The position numbers and the translations under genes are program-made. This document shows, piece by piece, positions 26,773 to 36,217 of a stretch of 64,000 bases of DNA; within the stretch, counting starts at the first letter, position 1, and the number at the start of each line of letters is the position of its first letter. Source of the stretch: Hymenobacter sp. YC55. GTDB lineage: Bacteria; Bacteroidota; Bacteroidia; Cytophagales; Hymenobacteraceae. The notes under the pieces are model-generated. The model was not told where the DNA came from. It did not search any database and saw only the letters and a list, made by a program, of their open reading frames with translations. Where the stretch lies: contig NZ_JARNTX010000003.1 of the NCBI RefSeq assembly GCF_029433095.1, positions 124,001 to 188,000 of the forward strand. The letters are read 5' to 3'.

Positions 26773-27417
26773 CTAGACGATGGTTTCCGGTGCCGTGCGG
26801 GTCTGCGCCATGTGCCAGAAATGCTCGGCCATGACGGCGGACGAATAGGCCGGATTGCCCTGATCAACCCCTTGCTTAATCGTCAGTAGCCCCGCGTAAA
26901 CGCCTTCCGGCTGCAAGCACTGGTGCAGCTGCCCGGCCAGATTGCGCAGCCCGGCCTTGCCAATGGAGAGCGACCCAAAGGCGGGGTGTGGGTGCGTGCC
27001 CAGGCCCCCGCCGGTCAACAGCACGGCCCCGCCGTTTTGTTTGAGCTCTTCCAACACCGCTTGCACGCTGCTCAGGGCCCCCACCACGTTAACGTTGAAA
27101 TCTTGCACGAGGTCGTCGGCGGCTAAACGCAGGATATCGCCGGGCTTTTTCACCGCGGCATTGTAGAGCAGGACCCGGACGCTCCCGAGCTTGGCCGACA
27201 GGCGACGCAAGGCGGCCTGCAAGTCGGCGGTATTGCCGGCGTCGGCCGCTTCAAAGGCCACGGGGATGCCTTGGGCAGCTAGTTGCGCTACCAGCGCCTC
27301 GCTATGCGGCGGGGTACGGCCGATGAGGCCCACGGCGTAGCCTTCCGCGCCGAAGCGGTGCGCCACCGCCGCGCTGATGCCGGGGCCGGCCCCGATGATG
27401 ATGATGGTGTTTGCCAT
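26773..27417 (-). CDS. SDR-fold oxidoreductase lacking the catalytic Tyr
   Basis: A 214-residue Rossmann protein. The nucleotide-binding site is GAGPGIS near residue 8, and the NNAG-equivalent is reduced to LYNAAV (near 84). At the position of the classical YxxxK motif, the sequence reads FGSLSIGKAGL; Lys is kept but Tyr is replaced by Leu. The length is short for a classical SDR. It may be a non-catalytic or altered enzyme, as some relatives annotated simply as SDR proteins are. The frame is open well upstream of 27417, but MANTIIIIGAGPG is the obvious start. Confidence 0.8.
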   Translation of the reverse strand: MANTIIIIGAGPGISAAVAHRFGAEGYAVGLIGRTPPHSEALVAQLAAQGIPVAFEAADAGNTADLQAALRRLSAKLGSVRVLLYNAAVKKPGDILRLAADDLVQDFNVNVVGALSSVQAVLEELKQNGGAVLLTGGGLGTHPHPAFGSLSIGKAGLRNLAGQLHQCLQPEGVYAGLLTIKQGVDQGNPAYSSAVMAEHFWHMAQTRTAPETIV

Positions 27418-27693
27418 AGGGTTTACGAGTATGGGCCGACGCCGCTGGTCTGGTTGTTCAGGAGTAGGAAATAAAAAGCAGGGCCCCGTAGGGCGAGGCG
27501 CTGGCGGTACGCAACAGCAGTTGCTACCGCCGGGCGTTAAGGAGGTGGCTGAGCGCCGGGCTACCAAGCGTTCGTCCCGCTTGTGCGCCCGCTGCGCCAC
27601 CTGCGCGGGGATCTGGCGGGCTTGTGCACCCGCCCCCACCGGCGGATAAGCTAAGCACTGAGCGCTCGGCGCGCGGGTCGGGGGGCGGCTCAT

Positions 27694-27900
27694 TAGGCCT
27701 GGATACTGCCCGGGTCCTGGCCGATCGGGTTCACGTTCTCTAACCCGAGCTGGCGTACCAGCGGCCGAACATCCTCGGCCAGCAGGTGCACTTCGTCGCC
27801 CACTTCGGGCTTGTCGCTCTGGCCACAGCTTCTCGACTCTGGCGCGAGGAGGGTGTAGTGGGCCGTCAAGGCGGGCAGCAGCTGTCGCCCCGCGAAAGAG
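27694..27900 (-). pseudogene. Alpha/beta hydrolase fragment
   Basis: The minus strand reads GRQLLPALTAHYTLLAPES, GQSDKPEVGDEV, LLAEDVRPLVRQLGLENVNPIGQDPGS and then stops. This is the N-terminal third of an epoxide-hydrolase/dehalogenase-like protein up to the nucleophile elbow (GxDxG as GQDPG). There is no intact N-terminus and nothing after the elbow. The upstream gap to 28248 shows no other recognisable gene. Confidence 0.5.
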
Positions 27901-28248
27901 GTTGGGGGCGAGCAGGCAGCAGCAGGGCGAGCCCGCGGCCGCCTATGCGCTAATGCAGGCGGATGCCGCTGAGGGGTTGCGCGTTATTTTCCAGGTTCTG
28001 CCGGTCGTTGTGGTCGGCCCCTGCTGGAGCTGGTAGTCAGAACCATAGAAGATCTTTTGTGCCTTATGGCCGCGTGGAACAGGATTACGATGGCGGAGGC
28101 GCTGGCCGCCGGCAGCGCGCGGCCATTGGCTTCCTGGCTCATTCCTTCTGCGCAACACCTTTCGGGCGCGCGTAGTCAAGCAAAGCCAGCGTGCCCCGGG
28201 GCCTACCTGCTGGCCATCGGCGGGGCCAGAGAGCGAGTTCGCGTCGGC

Positions 28249-29358
28249 TTAACCGATGGACAGTTCCTCCCGCTTGGCAGCGGGGTAGTTGGTATAGCCG
28301 TCGGCAAAGCCGCCGGGACCGGGGGCGTAGTACGTAGCGGGGTCGGAAGGAGCTAGCGGCACCTGGTGTTGCAGGCGCGCCACCAGGTCGGGGTTCGAGA
28401 TGTAGGGTCGGCCTAAAGAAACTAAGTCGGCGAGCCCGCTGTTCAGGGCCTCGTCAATGGCTTCCACCGTGGCGAGGCCCCCATTGAGAATGAGGGCGCC
28501 CGTGAAGTGCTGGCGGATGGTTTGCACGGTCCGGGCCGCGGCCGCGCCCAGGTACGAGGGATTAACCAGGTGCAGGTAGGCCAAGCCCATTTTCTGCAGC
28601 TCCTGCGCCAGATAGGCGTAGGTTTCGTCGATCTCGGGGTAATTAGGCTGGTCGTTGAACGTGCCCCAGGGCGAGAGGCGAATGCCCGTGCGCGCGGCCC
28701 CGACAGCTGTGGCGATGGCCCGAATGGTTTCGAGCATAAAGCGGGCCCGGTTCGCCACGCTGCCGCCGTACGCGTCGGTGCGCTGGTTGGAGGCCGGGTT
28801 GAGAAACTGCTCCGGCAGGTAGCCATTGGCCCCGTGCAGCTCCACGCCGTCGAAGCCGGCTTCCAACGCTAGGTGGGCGGCCTGGGCGTACTCCTGCACG
28901 GTAACTTGCACTTCGGTGGTAGTCAGGGCCCGGGGAGTGGGCTGATCCTGCAGTTGCTGCTGGTCGGTCCACATCTGACCGGCGGCGGCCACGGCGGAGG
29001 GGGCCACGCCCTCGGCGCCGGCCGGCAGGTTGAGCGGGTGGAAGATACGGCCCGTGTGCATGAGCTGCACGAAAATCCGGCCGCCTTGCGCGTGCACGGC
29101 CTCGGTAACCCTTTTCCAGCCCGCTACTTGGGCCGGGGTGTAGAGGCCGGGCGTGCGGGCATAGCCCAAGCCATTCGGGGAGGGCGAAGTGCCTTCGGCG
29201 ATAATGAGGCCCGCCGTAGCGCGCTGGCGGTAGTACTCGGCCATAAGCTCGTTGGGAATGCCGTTCAGGGCGCGACTGCGCGTCATGGGAGCCATGACGA
29301 TGGCATTGGCCAGGGAAAGGGAAGCCAGCTTAGTGGGCTTGAAAGCAGTGGAGAACAT
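28249..29358 (-). CDS. Old Yellow Enzyme-type alkene reductase
   Basis: A 369-residue FMN-dependent TIM-barrel oxidoreductase of the NADH:flavin oxidoreductase family, reducing activated C=C bonds of enals, enones and quinone-like or nitro compounds. It starts with the usual LASLSLANAIVMAPMTRSRA. The substrate-anchoring His/Asn pair is in GVELHGANGYLPEQFLNP (near residue 180), and RFMLETIRAI and GLADLVSLGRPYISNPDL (phosphate loop) follow. Length is normal for the NemA/XenB class. It is divergent from an HxlR regulator at 29615, a pairing typical of electrophile-responsive control. Confidence 0.93.
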   Translation of the reverse strand: MFSTAFKPTKLASLSLANAIVMAPMTRSRALNGIPNELMAEYYRQRATAGLIIAEGTSPSPNGLGYARTPGLYTPAQVAGWKRVTEAVHAQGGRIFVQLMHTGRIFHPLNLPAGAEGVAPSAVAAAGQMWTDQQQLQDQPTPRALTTTEVQVTVQEYAQAAHLALEAGFDGVELHGANGYLPEQFLNPASNQRTDAYGGSVANRARFMLETIRAIATAVGAARTGIRLSPWGTFNDQPNYPEIDETYAYLAQELQKMGLAYLHLVNPSYLGAAAARTVQTIRQHFTGALILNGGLATVEAIDEALNSGLADLVSLGRPYISNPDLVARLQHQVPLAPSDPATYYAPGPGGFADGYTNYPAAKREELSIG

Positions 29359-29532
29359 AAGTAAGGTGGTGAAAGGGTTAGTGAGGATACAGGAGAGCCC
29401 ACGGGCGGGTAAAAGCTTGCGACGCTTAGAAATTAAAAGGGGCAGCCGGTAGCGGGGGACCTTAGTCTATCAGCAGCCCGGGGTGGCCAGGCCTTCGGGA
29501 GGCGGGTACTGACGAGCCAGTTAGCGACCGGT

Positions 29533-29564
29533 TTTGCTTTTACAAACGTAAGCTGCGTACCTTG
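29533..29564 (+). promoter_or_regulatory. Promoter of HxlR gene 29615
   Basis: TTTG at 29533-29536, a 21-nt spacer, then TACCTTG at 29558-29564, which lacks one T of TAnnTTTG. About 50 bp before the HxlR start codon, in the divergent control region. Confidence 0.4.
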
Positions 29565-29614
29565 TATTCGGTAACTAACCCACCCAAAGTGCGATACACA
29601 CAAAAATGTAAGTA

Positions 29615-30025
29615 ATGACCAGCATCAAGGAAAACTCGACGAATAGCTTGAACCGGAAACTGCTAACCGACTGCAACCTGACCTATGCGGTGCAGTTGAT
29701 GGGCGGGCGGTGGAAATTGCTGCTCTTGATGCGGCTCGAACCCGGCCGGCAGCGCTTTGGGGAACTCAAGAAAAACATCCCCAACATCACCGAGCGCATG
29801 CTCACCCTGCAACTGCGGGAACTGGAGGCTGACGGGCTCGTGACCCGGCACGTATTTGCTGAAGTGCCGCCCCGCGTGGAATACGAGTTGACTCCAATCG
29901 GCCGGGAATTGGTGCCGATCTGTGGCACTTTACATGCCTGGGGTGGTCGTCACCGGTATCAGCATACCGGCACCGAGTCCACTTTTTCGCACGAGAATAC
30001 GCCCGAAATCTGGAGTACCCCGTAA
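29615..30025 (+). CDS. HxlR family transcriptional regulator
   Basis: A 136-residue winged-helix regulator. The HxlR signature is complete: a Cys near the N-terminus (LLTDCNLTYAVQLMGGRWKLLLL), RFGELKKNIPNITERMLTLQLRELEADGLV and PRVEYELTPIGREL. The N-terminal Cys corresponds to the redox-sensing Cys of YodB and HypR-type members that respond to quinones and electrophiles. The C-terminal 30 residues are extra. It faces the Old Yellow Enzyme gene across a 256-bp control region and probably represses it; this is inference from context. Confidence 0.9.
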   Translation: MTSIKENSTNSLNRKLLTDCNLTYAVQLMGGRWKLLLLMRLEPGRQRFGELKKNIPNITERMLTLQLRELEADGLVTRHVFAEVPPRVEYELTPIGRELVPICGTLHAWGGRHRYQHTGTESTFSHENTPEIWSTP

Positions 30026-30084
30026 GGTGCCTATTGCAACTTAGTAAGGTACTCCAGGTAAACTGTAGAGTTAATACGTTATAA

Positions 30085-30400
30085 GTCGGTCAGATACAAT
30101 TCGGCCTCAGGTCGCGCACGGTTTCGGGCGAGATACCGACAACGTCGGAGGGAGCCAGGAGCCCGTAGCTGATGAAGCCCCCCAGCGCGATGCCGAGTAC
30201 GAACCCCAAGTTCCAGCTTTCGGCCCGCCAGGTATAGGTGAGAAAAGAATGCCAGCCGGCGCGCAGGCCGCACACTTATGGCGTAGCGAAGAGCTGGTGC
30301 CCTGGGGCCTTGTTGCCCACGAGTAGCGAGGCGGGCATCGACAGGCCATTGAGGGGCCTGCCACGTATCAGGCCAGGGTTGTTGCAGGAGTTCAAGCATG
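30085..30400 (-). pseudogene. YeeE/YedE family membrane protein remnant
   Basis: Pieces in different minus-strand frames assemble to the N-terminal part of a YeeE/YedE (sulfur transport) protein: MLELLQQPWP, then GLSMPASLLVGNKAPG, then GWHSFLTYTWRAESWNLGFVLGIALGGFISYGLLAPSD. At least two frameshifts and a stop separate them. The C-terminal half is missing. Confidence 0.6.
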
Positions 30401-30870
30401 AAACGGGGCCAGGGAGCCAGTCGCCTTCGCGCTGGGTGCCGGGGTGGAACCACCTAGGGTTTCATCATAATTTACTGGATATTAATGCTTTATCTTTGCG
30501 TAAACAGTGGCTTAAGAATGCCGTGTTATGCGTGGGATCCTTGTTAGGTTCGTTGCGCCGCCGAAACGCTACGGGGTCCGCGTTAAGCGGTGGACTAGTT
30601 CGTCTGTTGCCGATTCCCACGCGAACGAGCCCGGCGTTTCTCCATGGCCTAGAAGCCCAACTTCTATTTAGGAGACGAGTACAACAAGGTAAGCCGAATC
30701 GAACGATTCGGCTTGTGGTGGCGCTCTGCTACTGCTTTCTCCGCGCACGGCCCTATCGGTGCCAACGAGGGTTAGGAAGGCGCAAGTGCCCACCACACTC
30801 CTAGCCTAAGTTGCTTTTTCATGAGGGAAACACCAGCCAGGCTAGTAGTACCCCATCCGGGCAGTTGGCA
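30401..30870. other. Gene-free stretch with palindrome
   Basis: About 470 bp. A near-perfect 24-bp palindrome, AAGCCGAATCG-AA-CGATTCGGCTT, lies at 30691-30714 and is probably an orphan terminator. Nothing else is recognised. Confidence 0.4.
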
Positions 30871-31230
30871 TTATACGCTAGGCGGCGGCATCTCGCCCGT
30901 CGGAGCGGCTACTATTACGGGCGAGGCGTTGTGCCAGGCAACCAGTTGGTCGATGATGGGCAGCAGCGCCTGCCCGTACTCGGTGAGCGAGTACTCGACC
31001 CTGGGCGGCAACTCGGCAAAAGCTTCGCGGCGCACAATGCCGTCTTCCTCTAACTCGCGCAACTGCTCGGTAAGCACCTTGCGCGAGATGAGCGCTGAGC
31101 GCTGCACCAACTGCCCAAAGCGGCGGCGCTGCCTCAGATAGGAAATAATAATGAGTTTCCACTTGCCGCCCAGCACGCCCATGGTGCGGGTGACGTTGCA
31201 GGAAGAAGAACAAAAAGTGGCGTCACGCAT
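30871..31230 (-). CDS. HxlR family transcriptional regulator
   Basis: A 119-residue winged-helix protein: CSSSCNVTRTMGVLGGKWKLIII, RRFGQLVQRSALISRKVLTEQLRELEEDGIV and PRVEYSLTEYG. The N-terminus carries two Cys (CSSSC), so it could sense thiol-reactive compounds. It is oriented away from a decayed SDR fragment (31427) and the intact SDR at 31741, which are its likely former and present targets. Confidence 0.88.
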   Translation of the reverse strand: MRDATFCSSSCNVTRTMGVLGGKWKLIIISYLRQRRRFGQLVQRSALISRKVLTEQLRELEEDGIVRREAFAELPPRVEYSLTEYGQALLPIIDQLVAWHNASPVIVAAPTGEMPPPSV

Positions 31231-31426
31231 AAGAAAAGGGTCTAAAAGACTCGAGAAGCAGAATGCGCTTGCTTCGACAAGCGCAGCAGGAGCTTAGCCG
31301 CCGTTAGTTACGAGCAGGTAACCAGTTTGTGAGGCGAAATGATTAGCAATAGTAACTCCTGGTGACTTAAGTTAGTTTCTTTGTGAAACCAATACAGCAA
31401 ACTGTTTCAACATGGAACCTTCTTGA

Positions 31427-31480
31427 AAACTTGCCCTCGTCACGGGTGATACCACCGGCATCAGCTCAGCCACGGCCGGC
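31427..31480 (+). pseudogene. SDR N-terminal fragment
   Basis: LALVTGDTTGISSATAGY in one frame matches the first Rossmann motif of a classical short-chain dehydrogenase (VTGGxxGIGxATA). It is not continued by an SDR body. It lies between the HxlR gene and the intact SDR gene. Confidence 0.4.
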
Positions 31481-31740
31481 TATCCTATCTCCTCTCGGGT
31501 GCCAGTTTGCATCGTTCAATCTGGAAGCGCCCGCTTATGAGGACCCGAATACGAAACCATCCCTGGGTATAGGCAATTTGAACCCCGGTTACCCTGTTTT
31601 GCTGAAATTGAATGATTGGGCCAAGGCGTTAGGCGCAAGTGCGTAATAAAAATTCCTTACTAAGAGTAGTACGCAGAAGTCATTGCCGCCATAGAGCTGA
31701 GTTGCCGCGACTTTTCACATTTTCCTTAGAATAAAACCAG

Positions 31741-32562
31741 ATGAACAAAACAATCCTTATCACGGGCACGTCATCCGGTCTCGGGCGCGCCGTAGCAAAG
31801 CTTTTTCAGCGCCACGGTTGGAATGTCATCGCAACGATGCGCAATCCGGCCAACGAAACCGAATTGACAACGCTCGACCGCGTGCTCGTCACGCGCCTGG
31901 ACGTAGAGGATGCGAGTTCAATCGGTCAGGCAATGGACGCCGGCATCGCTAGGTTCGGCCACATCGATGTGCTAGTGAACAATGCGGGCTTCGGTACTTT
32001 CGGCCCGCTTGAAGCCACCCCGATTGAAACAATCCGGCGCCAGTTTGAAGTGAACCTGATGGGGGTGTTGCAGTCGATGCAGGCCATCCTGCCCCATTTC
32101 CGCACGCAGCGCGCGGGCGTTATCCTCAACGTCACCTCCACGAGCGGCCGTATGACTCTTCCCTTCGGTTCCCTCTATCACGGGTCGAAATTTGCCGTCG
32201 AGGGTGTTACGGAAGCGCTGCAGTATGAATTAGCGCCACTCGGCATTAGGGTAAAGCTCGTCGAGCCTGGTGCAATTAAGACGGACTTCGCGGGCCGCTC
32301 AATGGCGTTCAACAACGAGCTTGGGTTAACAGAGTACCAGCCGCTCCTCGAATCGGCCATGGCAGCGTATGGCAAGCTCATGGGCACAAGTTCGGAACCA
32401 GAGCGGATTGCCGAGGTGGTTTACGCGGCCGCGACGGACGAAACAGACACGCTACGCTACATTGCGGGCGAAGATGCCCTGCAGATGCTGGCAGCACGTG
32501 CCGCTGCCAGCGACGAGGAGTATTTTGCCCAGGTCAGGACCCAGTTCGGTCTGGCTACCTAA
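31741..32562 (+). CDS. Classical short-chain dehydrogenase/reductase
   Basis: A 273-residue NAD(P)-dependent oxidoreductase with GTSSGLGRAV (cofactor site, residues 8-17), LVNNAGFGTFG (near 77), the catalytic Ser in NVTSTSGR and YHGSK (YxxxK near 156). The C-terminal region is longer than in minimal SDRs and fits the group often annotated as SDR oxidoreductase acting on aldehydes or steroids. Codon use is somewhat less G+C-rich than neighbours. It is divergent from the HxlR regulator 510 bp away. Substrate unknown. Confidence 0.9.
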   Translation: MNKTILITGTSSGLGRAVAKLFQRHGWNVIATMRNPANETELTTLDRVLVTRLDVEDASSIGQAMDAGIARFGHIDVLVNNAGFGTFGPLEATPIETIRRQFEVNLMGVLQSMQAILPHFRTQRAGVILNVTSTSGRMTLPFGSLYHGSKFAVEGVTEALQYELAPLGIRVKLVEPGAIKTDFAGRSMAFNNELGLTEYQPLLESAMAAYGKLMGTSSEPERIAEVVYAAATDETDTLRYIAGEDALQMLAARAAASDEEYFAQVRTQFGLAT

Positions 32563-32634
32563 GCTTAACGCTTTAGATGAAGGGGAACTGAAAGGTCTAT
32601 AAAGTGAGACGGAAAAGGCCGTGGCCTTCCTTTA

Positions 32635-33425
32635 AGGTGGTCTAGCTAGGCCGCACAGAGTTGGGACGTAGTTTGAAATTGGGTTTCGAAGGGGTTAGGG
32701 GCGAGATAACCGAGCGCCGAATGCCGGCGTTCCGCGTTGTAATAGGCGATGTAATGGCTGATTTCCAAGCGTGCTTCGATCAGGCCAGCAAAGCTCCCGC
32801 CGTCGAGCAGCTCGGTTTTCAGGCGGCTCTAAAACGATTCGGCGTGCGCGTTGTCGTAGCAGTTGCCGCGCCGGCTCCTGCTCTGCTAAGCCCCGTGCCG
32901 CGCCAACAGGTTCTGAAAGCGGGTGGCCGTGTACTGGCTGTCTTGGTCGGAGTGGATATGAGCCCGGCCGGGGGTCAGCGCACGACTAGTGGCCGGCACA
33001 GAACTTCGCTCACGAGGTCTTCAGGCATGGTCTCGCGCACATTCCAACCGACAATTTTGCGGGAGCAGCGGTCGAGCCACGTGGCTAGGTAAAGCCAGCT
33101 GCCTTGTTTGGGCAAGTAGGTGATATCGCCGACCCACACGCGGTTGGGGCCGGCTGGCCCAGCAAGCGGTTGGGCGCGGCGCGCGGCCGGGTTGAGCTCG
33201 GTGGTGCGCGGCATGAAGGAACGGGGTTGTTGGGCCCGCAAACCGGACTGGGCCAGCGTACGACAAATACGCCAGCGGCCTACTGCGTGGCCTTTGGCGT
33301 GCAATTCGGCGGGTGCCATAGCGTTGCCCGTGCCGGGCAAAGGCTTGACGAACTGCCGCTTGCCAAGCCGGTGACCAACTCAAGCAGATAGAAGTAAATG
33401 GCAGTAGCTTTAGCATGATTGGCAA
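32635..33425 (-). mobile_element. IS3-family element remnant
   Basis: The minus strand contains a decayed IS3-type orfB: QAFARHGQRYGTRRI, then after a frameshift PNRVWVGDITYLPKQGSWLY (first Asp of DDE), ATWLDRCSRKIVGW, and in further frames HSDQDSQYTATRFQNLL, GNCYDNAHAESF and YYNAERRHSALGYL. Several stops and shifts interrupt it. The right end GGTGGTCTAGCTAGG is at 32637. OrfA and the left end are missing. Confidence 0.75.
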
Positions 33426-33468
33426 TTTTTCTTTATTCTAGACTACGCTTTAAGCTAATCTTTAACTT

Positions 33469-34638
33469 GTGGCAACTTGGGAACCCTTAGGTGAGCGGTA
33501 CAGTGCTGCACGTCCGCGCAAGCTACTAGCGCTCGACGGCGGGGGAATACGCGGCATAATTACGTTGAAGATCCTAGGGGAGCTTGAGCAGCAGCTTCGA
33601 CATACTGTGGGAGAGAACAATCCTGAATTTCGCCTTTGTCATTACTTCGACTACATCGCGGGAACAAGCACCGGTGCTATCATTGCCGCTGGCTTGGCGC
33701 TAGGTATGTCGGTAGCTGAATTGCTTGATTTCTACCTGCATAAGGGCAAGAACATGTTTAATAAGGCTTTCTTGTTAAAGCAGTGGAAGTCTTTGTATGA
33801 GGCAGGGCCCTTATTGGACATGCTGAAAGAAACCTTTGGGAGTGAGACCACCCTCGATTTACGGGAAGGCAAGCTTCAGTGCTTGCTGCTCGTGGTTACA
33901 ATGAATCGGAGCACCGATTCGCCCTGGCCCATCACGAACAATCCATTTGCTACGTACAACGCCTTACACCGGCCAGACTGCAACTTGCATATCAAGCTGC
34001 ACCAGCTGGTACGCGCCAGCACAGCGGCACCCGTTTTTTTTCCCCCCGAAACGCTACAATGGGATAAGCATGATCCAACCAAAACGTTTGTATTCGTAGA
34101 TGGGGGGGTTACGCCCTACAATAACCCGGCTTTTCTTTTATATCGGATGGCTACTCAACCGGCATATAAGCTAAATTGGCCCGTAGGGGAAGACAAGCTT
34201 CTGCTAGTTTCGGTTGGTGCGGGCTCGGCACCCACCGTGGGTAGCTACGCTAATTTGCTGGACACGGGCAAGAAGCTTTTAGGCGACCTCATGTATACCG
34301 TCAACGTGGACCAAGACATCAACTGCCGCACCATTGGTCGCTGCAGCTACGGGGCACCCATTGACCGCGAGCTACATGATATGGTCCCGATGGATGAGGA
34401 AGGGCACGTGGAGAATCTAGCACAGAAAACGCCCAGGCATTTCCGCTACGTTCGCTACAATGCCGACCTTTCCGCTTCCGGGCTGAAACAACACGGCCTC
34501 GACCACCTTCGGCCGGAAGACGTTCAGAAGATGGACTCAGTCCACTATGTAAAGGAGTTGGCGCAAGTTGGAGAGGCCGCCGCTCGCCAAGTATGCATTT
34601 CTCATCTAGGCCCTTTCGGCAGGAAGCTCACCGACTAG
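33469..34638 (+). CDS. Patatin-like phospholipase
   Basis: A 389-residue soluble lipid acyl hydrolase. All catalytic elements are visible: the oxyanion loop DGGGIRG (residues 23-29), the nucleophile elbow GTSTG with Ser67, and the catalytic Asp211 in VDGGVTPYNNPAF. The start is a GTG. There is no signal peptide, so it acts in the cytosol or on the inner membrane leaflet. The gene is visibly less G+C-rich than the host and is surrounded by IS3, recombinase and IS1182 debris, so horizontal arrival is likely. The plain plant-patatin-like form also occurs as the CBASS effector CapV, but no CD-NTase gene is adjacent. Confidence 0.88.
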   Translation: MATWEPLGERYSAARPRKLLALDGGGIRGIITLKILGELEQQLRHTVGENNPEFRLCHYFDYIAGTSTGAIIAAGLALGMSVAELLDFYLHKGKNMFNKAFLLKQWKSLYEAGPLLDMLKETFGSETTLDLREGKLQCLLLVVTMNRSTDSPWPITNNPFATYNALHRPDCNLHIKLHQLVRASTAAPVFFPPETLQWDKHDPTKTFVFVDGGVTPYNNPAFLLYRMATQPAYKLNWPVGEDKLLLVSVGAGSAPTVGSYANLLDTGKKLLGDLMYTVNVDQDINCRTIGRCSYGAPIDRELHDMVPMDEEGHVENLAQKTPRHFRYVRYNADLSASGLKQHGLDHLRPEDVQKMDSVHYVKELAQVGEAAARQVCISHLGPFGRKLTD

Positions 34639-34745
34639 CTTCGGCAAGAATAGGGACCGCTCCTTGCTTGTCGCACTAGCTGGTCGGCGTATCAAATCCA
34701 AGTCGACACGCGGTAGTAGAAAGTAGGAACCGGCGCCGTAACTGC

Positions 34746-34825
34746 TATGATTAATGCCTACGCCGAATCGTTCTGGAGTCCACTCAAACCCGAACTATGA
34801 GGTGGTCTAGCTAAGCCGGATAGAG
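34746..34825 (+). mobile_element. IS3-type orfB tail and terminal repeat
   Basis: NAYAESFWSPLKPEL followed by a stop is the conserved DDE-Glu region of an IS3 orfB (DNAxAESFxxxLKxEL). Directly after it lies GAGGTGGTCTAGCTAAGCCGG (34800), almost the same terminus as at 32637. It is a small residue of another copy. Confidence 0.5.
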
Positions 34826-34949
34826 GAAGGTGTCTGGTCCATCCGATTATTGGAGCCTTTTTTGAGACAAGACCAATGCATGACCCGTCCCAAAAAAGGC
34901 TGGTTTTATTAGGTACTTCCTTTCTGCCATTCTTCTCCCTGCCTACAAT

Positions 34950-35250
34950 AAAGGTACGTGCGCTTCGCTTGCCGCCAATAGCAAAGTCAAGACGCCAGGT
35001 AAGCAGTTGGGTACGTCAGCTAACCTAACAGAGGAAGTACAAGCGCAGGGCTTAGCGACCCGGCCACAGAATACGCATACCCACGAGGCCAACCGTTAGG
35101 CTAGGGCGTTGATCGTGGCTCGTCGGGCGCGAGGACAAGGCAAAAACCAGATTGCCCACGAGTTGGAGGAGTTGGGCTTTTGCACCCGTCGCGGCTGCCG
35201 CTTCACTCCCAAACAGGTCCAGCGCTTGGCTCACCGGGCGGTAGAGGTAG
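34950..35250 (+). pseudogene. Serine recombinase (resolvase) fragment
   Basis: One frame reads ASLAANSKVKTPGKQLGT, ANLTEEVQAQGLA, then a TAG at 35097, then LIVARRARGQGKNQIAHELEELGFCTRRG and FTPKQVQRL. This is the end of the catalytic domain plus the helix-turn-helix tail of a Tn3-resolvase-like serine recombinase. The N-terminal half with the catalytic Ser is absent. Confidence 0.6.
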
Positions 35251-35589
35251 CAGTATCCGTGTTTTATTCGCCTGTTCAGCGGGAAACGATGCCCCCTCTT
35301 TTATTCCTGCGCTGGTACAAGGGCCAGTAAGTGCCCCTGCCCCACAATGCGGCCTGGATGCCCAAATAAAAAGAGGGTGTGTAGATGGCGTTCCGATACC
35401 CTGGTCGAGTCCAGCAGTCGCACACGTAGGCGCGCTAGCGCAGTTGCTCGCGCTGACCCCGACACTTCTTCGACGTGAATAAACTCACACGGCATTTGGT
35501 AGCCGGGCTCCTGCTCCGCCCAGAGGGATGTTCGAAGCCCAGGGCGCAGGCGAACTTCCGATAGCCGCGCTGTATACGCGAACACGAGG

Positions 35590-35799
35590 TCATACATAGG
35601 AGCAGCAAGTCAGGATGGCCATGGCACAAGATAGACATAGGCCGCCCAGCGCATCGCCAAGGCTGGTGCCCCCAAGCAGCGTCATGCCTGGGCTGATACT
35701 GGTCACGCGCAAGAGGCGGGGCGCGTTGTTCTCTGACTCGCAGCTCGCCACCCAGAAAGCCAGCAGTAAGAGACCACCAACAGATACGTTGTTGTTCAT
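35590..35799 (-). CDS. Putative small lipoprotein, possibly truncated
   Basis: A 69-residue frame with a lipoprotein signal: short N-terminus, hydrophobic GGLLLLAFWVASC with lipobox V-A-S-C near residue 20. The mature part has no recognised domain. A second frame (35301-35597) begins in the overlap of its end, so a frameshifted longer gene is possible. It sits between mobile-element remnants. The call is weak and rests on the lipobox. Confidence 0.3.
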   Translation of the reverse strand: MNNNVSVGGLLLLAFWVASCESENNAPRLLRVTSISPGMTLLGGTSLGDALGGLCLSCAMAILTCCSYV

Positions 35800-35888
35800 A
35801 GCGGGTAACAGGATAGGATACGAAACAAGATAGTACTTTATGTTTCAACGAATTACTTAGGCGCACACCTTTTAGAAAAAAGGTCTAC

Positions 35889-36095
35889 TTAACATAAGCG
35901 GTAGTGGCTGTTGCAAAAGTAAAGCAAGGCCCAACGAAATTGATCGGGTAATGGCAGTGCCACCACATTATCGGCTTGCTGCTGTGGGGTGGTGCGCAGA
36001 TACTTCTTTAGATTGTAGGCCATTGCGGCCAGGTACAGCACCTTAGCCGCCCCTACTTGGTGGCAAATAGCGCTACTCACGCGCCACTTAAACAA
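35889..36095 (-). mobile_element. IS1182-type transposase C-terminal fragment with terminal repeat
   Basis: GAAKVLYLAAMAYNLKKYLR is the conserved C-terminal helix region of IS1182/IS5-type transposases; nothing N-terminal to it remains. The element's terminus GGCTGTTGCAAAAGTAAAGC is at 35906-35925, so the open frame runs out through the terminal repeat. An inverted copy of the same 20 bp lies at 54211-54230. Confidence 0.65.
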
Positions 36096-36217
36096 GTTAG
36101 CGCAATATCTGCACGACTTTAGTTCTTCGAAACAAGAAAGCGGCTAAGCGTTTGTACTTCCTCCAATGAGGAACAAACGAACTAGTTTGTCCAAGAAGTC
36201 GAATTATCCTATGTTTC

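Noticed and set aside
33469..34638. Patatin as part of a CBASS defence operon
   Set aside because: No CD-NTase, HORMA, TRIP13 or ubiquitin-like gene is adjacent; the flanks are IS and recombinase debris.
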